A stretch of DNA of 36,988 bases from Achromobacter pulmonis (GCF_002885955.2 NZ_POQS01000014.1:25563-62550), one strand, 5' to 3'. Shown: positions 16,077-24,652, counted from the first letter of the stretch. A program made the numbers and translations. Notes: generated from the sequence alone by a model not told the origin.

Positions 16077-18974
16077 ATGATCTCCCACAGCCAGATCTAT
16101 CGCGCCCGCGCGTCTCTTGCCACCAACTACTACGCCGACCAAGCCGACGACTACTACAGCCGCGACGGTGGTGCCGCCACTTGGCAAGGCGAAGGCGCCC
16201 GTCGTCTGGGCGCGGTCGGCGAGATCGATCCTGCGCGCTTCAAAGCCATGCTGCAAGGCGAATTTGGCCGCAGTGTCACCGCAAACCGTTCGATTCGCAA
16301 GGATTCCAAGGCTCGCGCAGCACTCGACCTGACCTTTGGCGCGCCCAAGAGCATCACCCTGCAAGCCTTGATCGGTGGCGATGTGCGCCTGATTCACGCC
16401 AACGATCAGGCCGTCGCGGCCGCCCTGGCCTATGTCGAACAACATCTGACCATGGGCCGCCGCAAGGAAAACGGTAAGTCTCGGGTGGAACAGACCAACA
16501 ATCTCATCATTGCCAAGTTCCGTCACGAAACTGCACGCCCTACAGAGGACGCCGCTCCTGATCCGCACCTGCACGTCCACGCCTTGCTGATGAACCTGAC
16601 CCAGCGCGCTGACGGTAATTGGGTGTCGCTCTCGAACGAGGCCATTTTCAAGCTGCTGCGGGTGACCGATGCCATCTATCAGGCCGAGCTAGAACGTAAT
16701 GTCCGCGCTCTGGGGTATGCCGTTCGCCATGAAAAAAACCATATCGAACTGGCCCATATCACCCGTGAACAGATCGAGTTTTTCAGTAAGCGCAGCGCCG
16801 GCATCACGGCTGAATTGACTGCACGCGGCACGACCCGCGACAATGCGCCCCATGCGCTACGCCAGGGCATCAGTCTGGCGCACCGCCAGGAAAAAACCCA
16901 GGCTTTCAGCCGCACAGGACTGCACCATCAGTGGCGGGAAGCCGCTGCCGCCATCGGGATGCAGTTTGACCAGGCCCACCACAACGCTGAACGACAGGCA
17001 CCTGAAGCACATGAAATGTCAGCCGACCTGGTTGCCCAGGCTTCGCTGGATTGGGCCATCCAGCATCTGACTGAACGGGAGTCCGTCATGCCCTTGGCCG
17101 ACCTCCTGCACAGCGCCATCCGTCATGCCGGTGGTCATACCGACATCACCGCCGTTCAAGCTGCTATCCAGGCTCGTGTCGCATCCGGTGTGCTGATCCA
17201 AGAAGCGCCGCACTACCGCAGCACACAGGACAAGGAAGCCCAGACCATGACCCGCGAAGGATGGGCTGCGGAAGCCAACCGGCTGGCTGGATTGAGCCAA
17301 GCCACTGCTTTGCAACGAGTTGATGACGCCATCGCCCTGGGCCGCCTGTTGATGGAAAGCCCCCGCTACGCCACCCGCAAGGCGTATGAAGCCGAATCCC
17401 GGATTCTGTCCGCTGAACGGGTTGGCCGGGGTGCCTGGCAACCCACGATCAACGCCGCCGACGCCGAAACCGCCCGGGACGCTCTTCTGACTCCCAGCCA
17501 GCGCGAAGCGGTCATGCTGATTACCACGGGAACCGACCAAGTGGCCGGTATCCAGGGCTTGGCCGGCACTGGGAAATCCTTTGCCCTGCAAAACGCCCAG
17601 GCCATTCTGCGTGAGCAGGGTCACGCCATGACGGCCCTCGCGCCCTACGGCAACATGGTGCGCAACCTGCGCCAAGACGGCATTCCGGCCAACACCATTG
17701 CCTCCATCCTGGCCGCTGCCGACAAGCGCCCCTTCCTGGACTCCCTGGGGCCGACATCCATAGTGGTTATCGACGAAGCCGGGGTGGTGCCGGTGCGGCA
17801 AATGGACAAGCTGCTGGCCCTCATTCAGCCAACAGGTGCGAAGACGGTGCTGCTGGGCGACACGGCCCAGACCAAGGCCATCGAGGCAGGCCGCGCCTTT
17901 GCCATGCTGCAGGAACACGGAATGAAGACCGTATTGATGGGCGACATCCAGCGCCAACGCACGGCGCGGCTGCGCCAGGCGGTAGAACTTGCCGCCACAG
18001 GCCGGGCCAGCCGGTCTCTGCCGTTGCTGGATGCAATCCATGTGATTCCAGACGAGCTCACCCCGGACGAACATGGCAGGAAGACCCGCAACAGCTCAGC
18101 CCGTTATGAGAACATCGCTCGGACCTATACCAGGCTGAGCGCCACCGAACAGGCCAACACCATTGTCGTGACCGGCACCAACGCTTCCAGGAATGCGATC
18201 AATCAACGCATCCACGCCCTGCTCGGCCTGGAGGGCAAAGGCCGCCCGTGCCAACTACTCACCCGGCATGACACCACTCGTGCCGAACGCAGTGTCGCCC
18301 GCTTTTACACGGTAGGCGACATCGTCATTCCAGAGCGTGACTACAAGTGTGGCCTGAAACGCGGCGAACTCTACCGTGTGACCGGCAGCAACAGCCATGA
18401 CCGTATCAGCGTGATGCCGGTCCGGGGAGACGCGGTCAATGAGCAGCCCATAGAGATCATCCCCAAGACCATGAGCAAGCTGTCGGTCTATCACCTGAAC
18501 ACGGCGGAGCTTTCTGTAGGCGACCACGTCCGCATTACGCGCAACGATGCCCGGCACGACCTGGTCAACGGACAGCTGGCGAAAGTCGTAACAATCGACG
18601 CGGTCAGCGTTACCTTGGAAACCCAGGGCCGCCATGTCCAACTACCCACAGACCAGCCCCTGAACATGGACTACGCCTACGCCACCACCGCGCATAGCGC
18701 ACAAGGGTTGACCTGCGACCGGGTGCTTTACAACGCCGAGAGTTTCAGCCGCACCACCGCCCAGGACACCTACTACGTCAGCATCTCGCGGGAACGGCAT
18801 GAGGTCACGGTGTTCACCGACGACGCAGAGAAGCTGCCGGAACGAGTGGACAGGCAAACATACAAAGGGCTTGCTCATGACCTGCAGCCTGTGGCCACAG
18901 CGATCTTTAGCCAGGATGAAAGGGAGCTGGCCGCGCTGCAGCTACCCACCGAATCTGAACTTGAGGTGGGTTGA
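16077..18974 (+). CDS. traI: MobF relaxase-helicase (TrwC/TraI family)
   Basis: 965 residues. The start at 16077 (CCCGGAG upstream) puts the tyrosine pairs at Y18/Y19 and Y26/Y27 (NYYADQADDYY), the same register as R388 TrwC, where Y18 and Y26 are catalytic. The metal-binding histidine triad DPHLHVH is at H164, H166 and H168. The C-terminal half is a RecD-like SF1B helicase with Walker A GLAGTGKS (494-501), Walker B VVIDEAG, and late motif YAYATTAHSAQGLTCDR. The protein nicks oriT, stays bound to the 5' end and unwinds the transferred strand. It works with the coupling protein at 10477-12114, from which it is separated by the Gabija-like insert. Confidence 0.95.
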   Translation: MISHSQIYRARASLATNYYADQADDYYSRDGGAATWQGEGARRLGAVGEIDPARFKAMLQGEFGRSVTANRSIRKDSKARAALDLTFGAPKSITLQALIGGDVRLIHANDQAVAAALAYVEQHLTMGRRKENGKSRVEQTNNLIIAKFRHETARPTEDAAPDPHLHVHALLMNLTQRADGNWVSLSNEAIFKLLRVTDAIYQAELERNVRALGYAVRHEKNHIELAHITREQIEFFSKRSAGITAELTARGTTRDNAPHALRQGISLAHRQEKTQAFSRTGLHHQWREAAAAIGMQFDQAHHNAERQAPEAHEMSADLVAQASLDWAIQHLTERESVMPLADLLHSAIRHAGGHTDITAVQAAIQARVASGVLIQEAPHYRSTQDKEAQTMTREGWAAEANRLAGLSQATALQRVDDAIALGRLLMESPRYATRKAYEAESRILSAERVGRGAWQPTINAADAETARDALLTPSQREAVMLITTGTDQVAGIQGLAGTGKSFALQNAQAILREQGHAMTALAPYGNMVRNLRQDGIPANTIASILAAADKRPFLDSLGPTSIVVIDEAGVVPVRQMDKLLALIQPTGAKTVLLGDTAQTKAIEAGRAFAMLQEHGMKTVLMGDIQRQRTARLRQAVELAATGRASRSLPLLDAIHVIPDELTPDEHGRKTRNSSARYENIARTYTRLSATEQANTIVVTGTNASRNAINQRIHALLGLEGKGRPCQLLTRHDTTRAERSVARFYTVGDIVIPERDYKCGLKRGELYRVTGSNSHDRISVMPVRGDAVNEQPIEIIPKTMSKLSVYHLNTAELSVGDHVRITRNDARHDLVNGQLAKVVTIDAVSVTLETQGRHVQLPTDQPLNMDYAYATTAHSAQGLTCDRVLYNAESFSRTTAQDTYYVSISRERHEVTVFTDDAEKLPERVDRQTYKGLAHDLQPVATAIFSQDERELAALQLPTESELEVG

Positions 18975-19605
18975 CGCAACTGTGTATACAGATTGCAATC
19001 AACGTGTAATTGGCGGGCAGTCCAGTTGCAGTCACTCTGTAGCTGTCCTGCCGTCGGCAAGGCATGAAAGTGTATAAAGCCAGCCGTCGAGATGTAGCCG
19101 CAGAACTGCGGAAAGTATTCATCCAGCCGTCTACACCCCGGAAAGCCACACACGTGGCCTTCCATTCTGCCTTCCAATCAATGCCTTATGCAATTCTGTA
19201 GCTCTGTTTGTCCTGCATCGAAAGTCACAACGGTTTCCCGCTAAGCATCTGAAAACACAACCCTTTTCACACCCCGCCAGGGGTGCGTCATGTGTGGGAT
19301 TTTTAAGGCCACAAATGAGCGTAGGCGAATTTGGGGACGGAAAGTCCCAGCCAGACCGGGAACCGGGCTGGCATCGTCACCGGACAGGGGCCCAGGCGCA
19401 GCCTGGGAACTGCACGGCATCAGTAGCGCAAGCTGCTCTGACTTGCACTGACGGATGACTGATACACAGCCCCCCATAAACAGCAGATCGAAAGAACAGC
19501 AACCAACCATAAACAGCAGGCCATAAACGCAACAAAGCCCGGGCTGGGCCGGGCTCGTTGGGTGATCGTGTCGCCGGTGTTACCCGGCCTGCGGCGGGCT
19601 GTCTA
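18975..19605. other. Gene-free region with several hairpins between relaxase and ssb; second oriT candidate
   Basis: No credible gene occurs in these 631 bases. Visible structures are: GGAAAGCCAC-ACAC-GTGGCCTTCC (19140-19163, one mismatch); CACCCC-GCCA-GGGGTG (19270-19285), followed by GTGTGGGATTTTT; and a perfect CCCAGGC-GCA-GCCTGGG (19391-19407). CCATAAACAGCAG occurs twice (19474-19486 and 19507-19519), with a partial third CCATAAAC at 19521. The leading-region genes to the right are transcribed towards this region, as they are towards oriT in F-like plasmids, so an origin of transfer here is plausible. I could not recognise a nic core. Confidence 0.4.
19531..19556 (-). terminator. Likely intrinsic terminator of the ssb transcript
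   Basis: On the minus strand AGCCCGG, a 6-base loop and CCGGGCT are followed by TTGTT. The arms are 19536-19542 and 19549-19555 on the plus strand. The hairpin lies about 50 bases past the ssb stop codon, in the correct orientation. The T tract is short, so termination may be partial. Confidence 0.6.
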
Positions 19606-20064
19606 TCAGAAGGGAATTTCTGATGCATCGACTTCCTCAGGCGCTGCAGCCGGTGCCTTCGCCTTACTGTTGCGGCCTTTCGGGCGGGATGCTGGCACGG
19701 CTTGTGCAGTGTCGTCCTTGGCAGCTTCTCGATCACCCAACATCTGCATTTGGTCTGCAATGATTTCCGTGGTGTAGCGGTCTGTACCGGTGTCGGCATC
19801 CTGCCATTTACGGGTTTTCAGGCGACCTTCCACGAATACCGTGCGGCCTTTGCGCAGATACTCGCCTACGATTTCAGCCAGTCGGCCATAGAAAACGACG
19901 CGGTGCCATTCGGTTTCTTCGCGACGCTCGCCTGTGGCCTTGTCCTTCCATTGGTGGGTCGTGGCAATCAACACTGAGCACACGGCTGCACCTTCTGCGG
20001 TGTAGCGGACTTCGGGGTCTTTGCCAAGGTTGCCGATCAGAGTGGCGCGGTTCAATGATGCCAT
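19606..20064 (-). CDS. ssb: Single-stranded DNA-binding protein
   Basis: 152 residues with the standard SSB start MASLNRATLIGNLGKDPEVRYTAEG and the OB-fold segments WKDKATGERREETEWHRVVFYGRLAEIVGEYLRKG and VFVEGRLKTRKW. A flexible linker and an acidic tip DASEIPF follow, which recruits partner proteins. Plasmid ssb genes protect the incoming strand in the recipient and are usually expressed early. AAAGGAGAAATCACC precedes the ATG. It is the last gene of the minus-strand leading cluster, 67 bases after the DUF3560 gene. Confidence 0.95.
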   Translation of the reverse strand: MASLNRATLIGNLGKDPEVRYTAEGAAVCSVLIATTHQWKDKATGERREETEWHRVVFYGRLAEIVGEYLRKGRTVFVEGRLKTRKWQDADTGTDRYTTEIIADQMQMLGDREAAKDDTAQAVPASRPKGRNSKAKAPAAAPEEVDASEIPF

Positions 20065-20098
20065 GGTGATTTCTCCTTTGTGTCAGTCAGGGTGAAGG

Positions 20099-20121
20099 CC
20101 TGGGCGACCCTTTCGCCCAGG
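20099..20121. other. Perfect 9-bp hairpin between DUF3560 gene and ssb
   Basis: CCTGGGCGA (20099-20107), a 5-base loop and TCGCCCAGG (20113-20121) form a perfect GC-rich stem. It lies 11 bases after the DUF3560 stop and 35 bases before the ssb start. Neither strand has a T run after it, so it is not a classical intrinsic terminator. It could be an mRNA-processing or stability hairpin that separates ssb expression from the upstream gene. Confidence 0.5.
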
Positions 20122-20131
20122 TGGGAAAGGT

Positions 20132-20941
20132 TTATTGCTGTCGCTGGGCGAGTTCGAGGGCGCGCATAACATCCATTGCCGCCCATTGGGCATTGCCTGT
20201 CAGTTGCCGCACCCAGGCGCTACGTGTGGGGCTCCAGCGGAAACCGTGGCGCTTGAGCAAGTCGCGGGTTTCCTTGGCGGGTTTGCCGTCAAACAGGAAC
20301 ACGGCGCGGTTTTCCTGCGGATCCTCGCGGTAGATGTAGCCGGGGCCGCTGCGCTCAAACTCGGGCCGGTCGGCTACTTTCTCCAGGTCTTTGATGCGCT
20401 GGGCAATGCGGCGAATGTTGGCGTTGTTGTTCTGCAGCTGATACGTTGCGAAACCGATGCGGCCCATAAAGTCGGGCTTGATGAGGTCGCGGGCGCGGGA
20501 GTCATCCACCAGGCCGGTGGCTACCAGGGCGCTGATGCGGGTTTCCGGGTCGGCCTTGGCTTGGCGGCGAAGAATGCCATTCAGGTTCTTCATGGTGTCC
20601 TGCCATGCCTGCAACGATGCCAGTTTGGCCTTCAGCTTTTCGATGGCGTCGGGGTCATCGCTGGAAATACCGCCTTTCCCTACCGCTGCGGCCTTGTCTG
20701 CATAGTGTTCAGCCTTCTTCTGCAGATCGAAGGACTTTTCATAGCCCTGATGAATGCGTTCCCGATACCGGCGGTCGCTACGTTCGGAGTGATGGCCCAC
20801 TAGAATCGGCTGACCAAAGGGAATGGCCTGTGCCATATCGTGCGCCTGGGCGTGTGCCGCGTCTGCCTGTCGTTCCGCCTGTGCGGCCTTAGCCTGATAC
20901 CCTGCTTTCCGTGCTGCCTGCTTCGCTTCATAGGTGTTCAT
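20132..20941 (-). CDS. DUF3560 domain protein
   Basis: 269 residues. The N-terminal 100 residues are highly charged and helical (YEAKQAARKAGYQAKAAQAERQADAAHAQAHDM), then SERSDRRYRERI. The C-terminal half carries the DUF3560-like segment ending in ETRDLLKRHGFRWSPTRSAWVRQLTGNAQWAAMDVM. Such proteins are common in plasmid leading regions beside ssb and radC. The activity is unknown; a role in establishment or anti-restriction is only suggested by this company. GGAG precedes the ATG at 20941. A long structured leader (21053-21242), also found upstream of radC, lies about 110 bases upstream of the start. Confidence 0.75.
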   Translation of the reverse strand: MNTYEAKQAARKAGYQAKAAQAERQADAAHAQAHDMAQAIPFGQPILVGHHSERSDRRYRERIHQGYEKSFDLQKKAEHYADKAAAVGKGGISSDDPDAIEKLKAKLASLQAWQDTMKNLNGILRRQAKADPETRISALVATGLVDDSRARDLIKPDFMGRIGFATYQLQNNNANIRRIAQRIKDLEKVADRPEFERSGPGYIYREDPQENRAVFLFDGKPAKETRDLLKRHGFRWSPTRSAWVRQLTGNAQWAAMDVMRALELAQRQQ

Positions 20942-21052
20942 GATCTGATCTCCAAATGAGGTTTTGGGTTTTCAGCTGACCGGATCCGAAGATTCTTGAG
21001 CCGAAACGTAAATCCGCCGTGTGGGATTTATGCAGGCTCTCCGGTCTTGCCG

Positions 21053-21242
21053 CCGTCTTCCGTGAGTTCCGTCGCCGTGCCGATCTGGATCATGTAGCGC
21101 CGACCGGAAAGAGGCGGGAACGGAAGCCGCAGCCTGAAGCGAAGCGGAGGGACCGGGTGAGTACCCGGCGAAGCGAACCCCGTGTAGGAAGAAGCGCAGT
21201 GATACAGTCGGCGGTTTTGGCGACGGAACTCACGGAAAACGG
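21053..21242 (-). ncRNA. Structured leader element, copy 1 (radC-RNA-like or single-strand promoter candidate)
   Basis: Closing arms at 21053-21076 and 21219-21242 pair over 24 positions with one mismatch. The core 17 bp (CCGTGAGTTCCGTCGCC at 21060-21076) is perfect. Inside is a hairpin CCGGGT-GAGT-ACCCGG (21153-21168), a conserved block GGCGGGAACGGAAGCCGCAG near 21116, and GTGATACAGTCGGCG near 21200. A paralogous copy sits upstream of radC at a similar distance (about 110 bases) and in the same orientation. The location and form recall the published radC RNA motif found before DNA-binding-protein genes. An ssDNA hairpin promoter is an alternative. The type is an inference; the repeat and pairing are seen directly. 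Confidence 0.65.
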
Positions 21243-21556
21243 AACAGCGGCCCGCCCGAGCGATGACCCCGCACGGCAGCCGCGCGGCGAGCGCCCCAGC
21301 CGCGCCCGGCGCGGCCCTTACTTGGGCCAGCGGCCCAGGGCAAGCGCAGCGCGCAGCGCCGGCAGGCGCGGAGACGTGAGGGATGGAAGCCCGAAGGGGC
21401 AAGACGCAGCAGGCGGCTTGATGTGAAGCACGACAGCCCGGCCCGCAGCCGTCAGGTGGAGGGACACGCCGTGGGAAGTTTGTATTACCTCACTGGAAGG
21501 CCCGTTGCGAGCGAAATCTTGATTATGGAGATTGGCCGACTACGACTTCGGGACCG
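21243..21556. other. GC-rich non-coding spacer between leader copy 1 and the RloC-like gene
   Basis: I see no convincing gene here. A 16-base block CCGCGCGGCGAGCGCC at 21280-21295 recurs at 24887-24902 near leader copy 2 with the same offset, so the duplicated unit extends beyond the stem and may include a promoter for the minus strand. Around 21381-21440 a compact segment with a GCCC-GAA-GGGC hairpin (21389-21400) could be structured. No clear terminator for the RloC-like gene was found. Confidence 0.4.
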
Positions 21557-23761
21557 TTAAGCCGTTTCCGCTATCAGTATCTCATAGTGATCCGGGTCCA
21601 CACGCTCTAAGGCCTTCATGACGCGTTCCACCATTCCGCGTGACATCGCTGGGAAGTCCGAATACTCCAGAAGACGAAGCGTTGAAGTGCTGTGAGAACC
21701 CTCGTCCGCGTACCTTGCCACCGCTCCACGCTCTACTTCGTCGTCAAATAGGATGTCCAGCTTGTTCACGTATGGCTGGGGCGTGGGCCTCCTGAATCCT
21801 AAGTACATTTCCAGGAACCTCCGAAGCAGGTTTGGACAACTCATATAGGCATTGATGTCCTGGCTTTCGCTGACCTGGAACCTTCGGAGACAGTGGAATA
21901 CATGGTGATAATCAGATCGGAACTTCGCAAGATGTGCTGGAAGGTTTAACAGCTGGCTTTGCCCGTCACCTTCCCGGTGGACGAGAAACGCTGCGTGATG
22001 CTTCTTGAACCTTCCACCCCGATCAGCCCAGTCCTGCTTGATGGTGTTGAAGAATTCTGAGCTGTGGGTCGAAATGAAAAGTTGCCGGCACGCCTTCAGA
22101 TTCGCGATGAGTAGGTAGGCCACATCATAGATATGGTTGGCGTCGAGGCTGCTGATAGGGTCATCGATAAAAACGATTAGATCCTCAAGCCGCTGCCCGT
22201 TCTGCCCCAGACTGGCCAGGAAATATGCAAGTGATACCGCCGTTCGCTCCCCATCGCTCATGTTGATGGCCGGTTGCTCGTCTCTGATAAACCGGATTCG
22301 CTTGTCCGGAGCTTCCTCGACTGAGATACGTGGGCCGAGAAGCCGCTTGAGAAGATCATTGATTTGGGTTGCCGCTACCGAGCTGCGCTGTAGTTCCGCG
22401 TGCGCTCCCTCGGTTTGCCCCTTGATCTTCAAGCCAATTTTTTCTATCCGAGCCAGAGTAACGCCCGCCTGCTTAAGTGCTTCGCGCGTGTCTGCTGCTC
22501 CTGGATCGAGCAAGTACCGCGCAGCAAAATGAGCTTTGACCTTGTCCGCCGCACTCCGGCGAGTAGTGGCCAATTCGTGACAAGCGCGGTTGTGTTCGTC
22601 CTTCACCTGCTGGAGGTCTGCAAGAATAGCCGCCAACCCGGGGGCCTGAGGGTCGACCGACTCAACAGACAGCACTGCGTCCATGTTTTTCAGCTTCGCG
22701 CGAAGTTGTCGTACCCAAGACGAGCGAATTTCTCTCTGCTGGACGTGCCAAGCTTCCAGCCGGTGCATCACCTCTTGGGCTTTGGCCCGAACTCCGGGTA
22801 CCCATTCTTTCTCATGTGGAAAACTAGGCAACGTCGTTTGCTGCTCCAGACGGCTGATCGCGGCCTGGATGGCTGCGTACTGGCGCTGATACTCGTCAGA
22901 AAAGTGCTTGGCATATGCCTCTAGCGCCTGCGCCGCGTCGCCTCCGCAAAATGCACAGGTATCGGTGTGCTGATGGAATCGCAGGCCTGAGCGTACCCAC
23001 TCGCTTAGCGCAGGAGCATCGGCCAGGCGCTTGATGGCGTTCTGCTGGGGTGCCTGCCTCAACAACCGAGCAACATCATCAATTTTTGAAAGCTCAGCCG
23101 ATGCCACCATCGGGAAACTACGTAGTGGTGCAAACTCACCTTGGTCACGGGCCTGAGCGACCGCTGCTTGCAACGTAATTTCGTCCAATAGATGCTCTGC
23201 CGGGTTTGCTAAAGCCTCCGCGAGCGCTTTGAGATTTGGCGCCCTAAAATCTCGGACTCCCAGCATTGTTCCACAGTCGCGGGCCAGGTCAGTGGCGGCC
23301 TTCTCTCTGGTCCCTTGGGCATCGCTCTGCCTCTTCTGGATCGCCCGATACATCCCAGCCAGCCGTTCCCGTCGGCGCGTCAACACCGCAATACGATTAC
23401 TCAACCGTATGTTTTCTTGACCGACGATAAATAACGCGGGCGCGTGTGTGTAGTCGTCTCGCTGCAGGTTGGCGTCAATGAAATCGCGATTGAAGACCCG
23501 AATCGCAATACGATGACGGTCCTGCTCTCTCGCACTATCCAATACCTCGTTCTCGACACTCACGCGAACCCGGGCGTTAGTGGGTAGCCGTACCCCGCCA
23601 GTTCCACCAAACAAATCGACAACACGAGAAAGGGTGGTTTTGCCCGAAGCATTCCAGCCGTAAATTAAGTTGTAGCGCCCGAAATCTGGCGCAGTACTGG
23701 CTTTTCCATCGTAGCCGCTCCAAACTGCCGCATTTGAGATAGATTCAATACGTCGAAGCAT
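21557..23761 (-). CDS. rloC: RloC-like zinc-hook ABC ATPase with candidate anticodon-nuclease domain
   Basis: 734 residues. The N-terminal P-loop GWNASGKTT (35-43) belongs to the AAA_13 family. Coiled coils flank a CxxC zinc hook at C269/C272 (TDTCAFCGG). The ABC signature region is MSDGERTAVS (501-510), Walker B FIDDPISSLD (531-540) and H-loop FISTHSSEF (562-570). The C-terminal segment has R647, E651 (NLLRRFLEMYLGF) and H690 (EGSHS), matching in order and R-x3-E spacing the Arg/Glu/His triad of PrrC/RloC anticodon nucleases. RloC cuts tRNA in its anticodon loop when DNA damage or phage attack is sensed. GGGAGGGAGC precedes the ATG. No hsd genes adjoin it here, unlike the classical linkage. 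Confidence 0.75.
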   Translation of the reverse strand: MLRRIESISNAAVWSGYDGKASTAPDFGRYNLIYGWNASGKTTLSRVVDLFGGTGGVRLPTNARVRVSVENEVLDSAREQDRHRIAIRVFNRDFIDANLQRDDYTHAPALFIVGQENIRLSNRIAVLTRRRERLAGMYRAIQKRQSDAQGTREKAATDLARDCGTMLGVRDFRAPNLKALAEALANPAEHLLDEITLQAAVAQARDQGEFAPLRSFPMVASAELSKIDDVARLLRQAPQQNAIKRLADAPALSEWVRSGLRFHQHTDTCAFCGGDAAQALEAYAKHFSDEYQRQYAAIQAAISRLEQQTTLPSFPHEKEWVPGVRAKAQEVMHRLEAWHVQQREIRSSWVRQLRAKLKNMDAVLSVESVDPQAPGLAAILADLQQVKDEHNRACHELATTRRSAADKVKAHFAARYLLDPGAADTREALKQAGVTLARIEKIGLKIKGQTEGAHAELQRSSVAATQINDLLKRLLGPRISVEEAPDKRIRFIRDEQPAINMSDGERTAVSLAYFLASLGQNGQRLEDLIVFIDDPISSLDANHIYDVAYLLIANLKACRQLFISTHSSEFFNTIKQDWADRGGRFKKHHAAFLVHREGDGQSQLLNLPAHLAKFRSDYHHVFHCLRRFQVSESQDINAYMSCPNLLRRFLEMYLGFRRPTPQPYVNKLDILFDDEVERGAVARYADEGSHSTSTLRLLEYSDFPAMSRGMVERVMKALERVDPDHYEILIAETA

Positions 23762-23988
23762 GCTCCCTCCCTTAATGCTTAGTTCTTGGTGAGAGCTCCC
23801 GGTGACGATTTTCCTGGTCTCCGCCTTACTTTCGCAGCCGCCGCCTTAAAGTCGTTTGCTGTCCCGCTGTGAGCTTAAGCAACGCTGTTTGGTCAACCGG
23901 AGCTTCTCACTTTCAATTCACAGGGCTGTACTTCTTAACTATATATGACAAAGTGAAAAGTGCGGTTGCACGTGCACTATCGTCCGAC
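23762..23988. promoter_or_regulatory. Upstream region of the RloC-like gene
   Basis: This gene-free segment separates the RloC-like gene from radC. Its AT-rich centre (ACTTCTTAACTATATATGACA, about 23931-23950) is the best promoter patch in either direction. A perfect palindrome TGCACGTGCA lies at 23967-23976, just before the hairpin at 23989. It presumably carries the RloC promoter on the minus strand, but I cannot fix the -35 and -10 boxes with confidence. Confidence 0.35.
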
Positions 23989-24017
23989 GGCAGGGCGGAA
24001 CGCCCTGCCCGATTTTT
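23989..24017 (+). terminator. Strong intrinsic terminator, plus-strand orientation, abutting the radC 3' end
   Basis: GGCAGGGCG (23989-23997), loop GAA and CGCCCTGCC (24001-24009) form a perfect 9-bp stem, followed by CGATTTTT. The T run is on the plus strand only. On the minus strand the same hairpin lies eight bases after the radC stop and could act weakly there. No plus-strand gene precedes it, which raises the possibility of a short transcript or simply a barrier. Confidence 0.7.
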
Positions 24018-24024
24018 CAGGCCG

Positions 24025-24552
24025 TCACACCTGTCCGCGTTCAGCCAACGAAATCGTTTCCGTCGCCGTGACAATGATATGGTCCAAAAACCGTACATCA
24101 ATCAACGCCAGTGCTTTCTTGAGATGCTGGGTCAAATTCAAGTCGGCGGTGCTTGGCTCGGTGGAACCAGACGGGTGGTTGTGCGACATGATGAGCGCGG
24201 CGGCATTCAGGCGCAATGCGGTTTTCACGATCTCGCGCGGATACACGCTGGCCTGATTGATCGTTCCCATGCCCTGCTCTATGTACTGGATGGGCTTGAA
24301 CCTGCTATCCAGATACAAGAAAGCTGCGCATTCATGCCCAAGGCCGGCCAGCTTGGATTGAAAGAACTTGCGCACCTTCACCGGGTTATCGACGGGCTGT
24401 GACTGCGGAAGCAGACTCTCTGCGGCCATGCGGCCAGCCGCAAGAATCATGTCATCGCTGGCCAGCCTATAGCGACCGCTGGGGCCGCGTACATACAGGG
24501 CGGGCATCGCATTCATGTTGTCGTAGCTCAGCGCGGCGCTTTGGTTTTCCAT
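24025..24552 (-). CDS. radC: Plasmid RadC-family JAB/MPN protein
   Basis: 175 residues, the length usual for mobile-element RadC proteins, which lack the helix-hairpin-helix part of chromosomal RadC. The JAMM metal motif is intact: H124 and H126 in SHNHPSGS, and D137 in TEPSTAD. A conserved VYPREIVKTALRLNAAALI precedes it. The family is very common on plasmids and integrative elements; the true function is unresolved despite the historical DNA-repair name. AAAGGAGAATGAACC precedes the ATG. A structured leader shared with the DUF3560 gene lies about 100 bases upstream. It belongs to the same minus-strand leading cluster as ssb. Confidence 0.92.
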   Translation of the reverse strand: MENQSAALSYDNMNAMPALYVRGPSGRYRLASDDMILAAGRMAAESLLPQSQPVDNPVKVRKFFQSKLAGLGHECAAFLYLDSRFKPIQYIEQGMGTINQASVYPREIVKTALRLNAAALIMSHNHPSGSTEPSTADLNLTQHLKKALALIDVRFLDHIIVTATETISLAERGQV

Positions 24553-24652
24553 GGTTCATTCTCCTTTCGGGGTTAACTGGCACCGGGGCCGAAGATTCCG
24601 AGCCTTCTGTAGGTTTTGCGGTGTCCGCAGTACTACGTCTGGCCCGGAGTGC

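Noticed and set aside
17019..18074. Minus-strand frame of 351 codons inside the relaxase gene
   Set aside because: It is antisense to conserved helicase motifs of the relaxase, Gly/Gln-rich without recognisable domains; a GC-rich shadow frame.
21053..21242. MITE-type mobile element
   Set aside because: The 24-nt terminal repeats would fit, but both copies sit at the same distance and orientation before start codons and share sequence outside the arms. No target duplications were seen, so a regulatory leader is the better reading.
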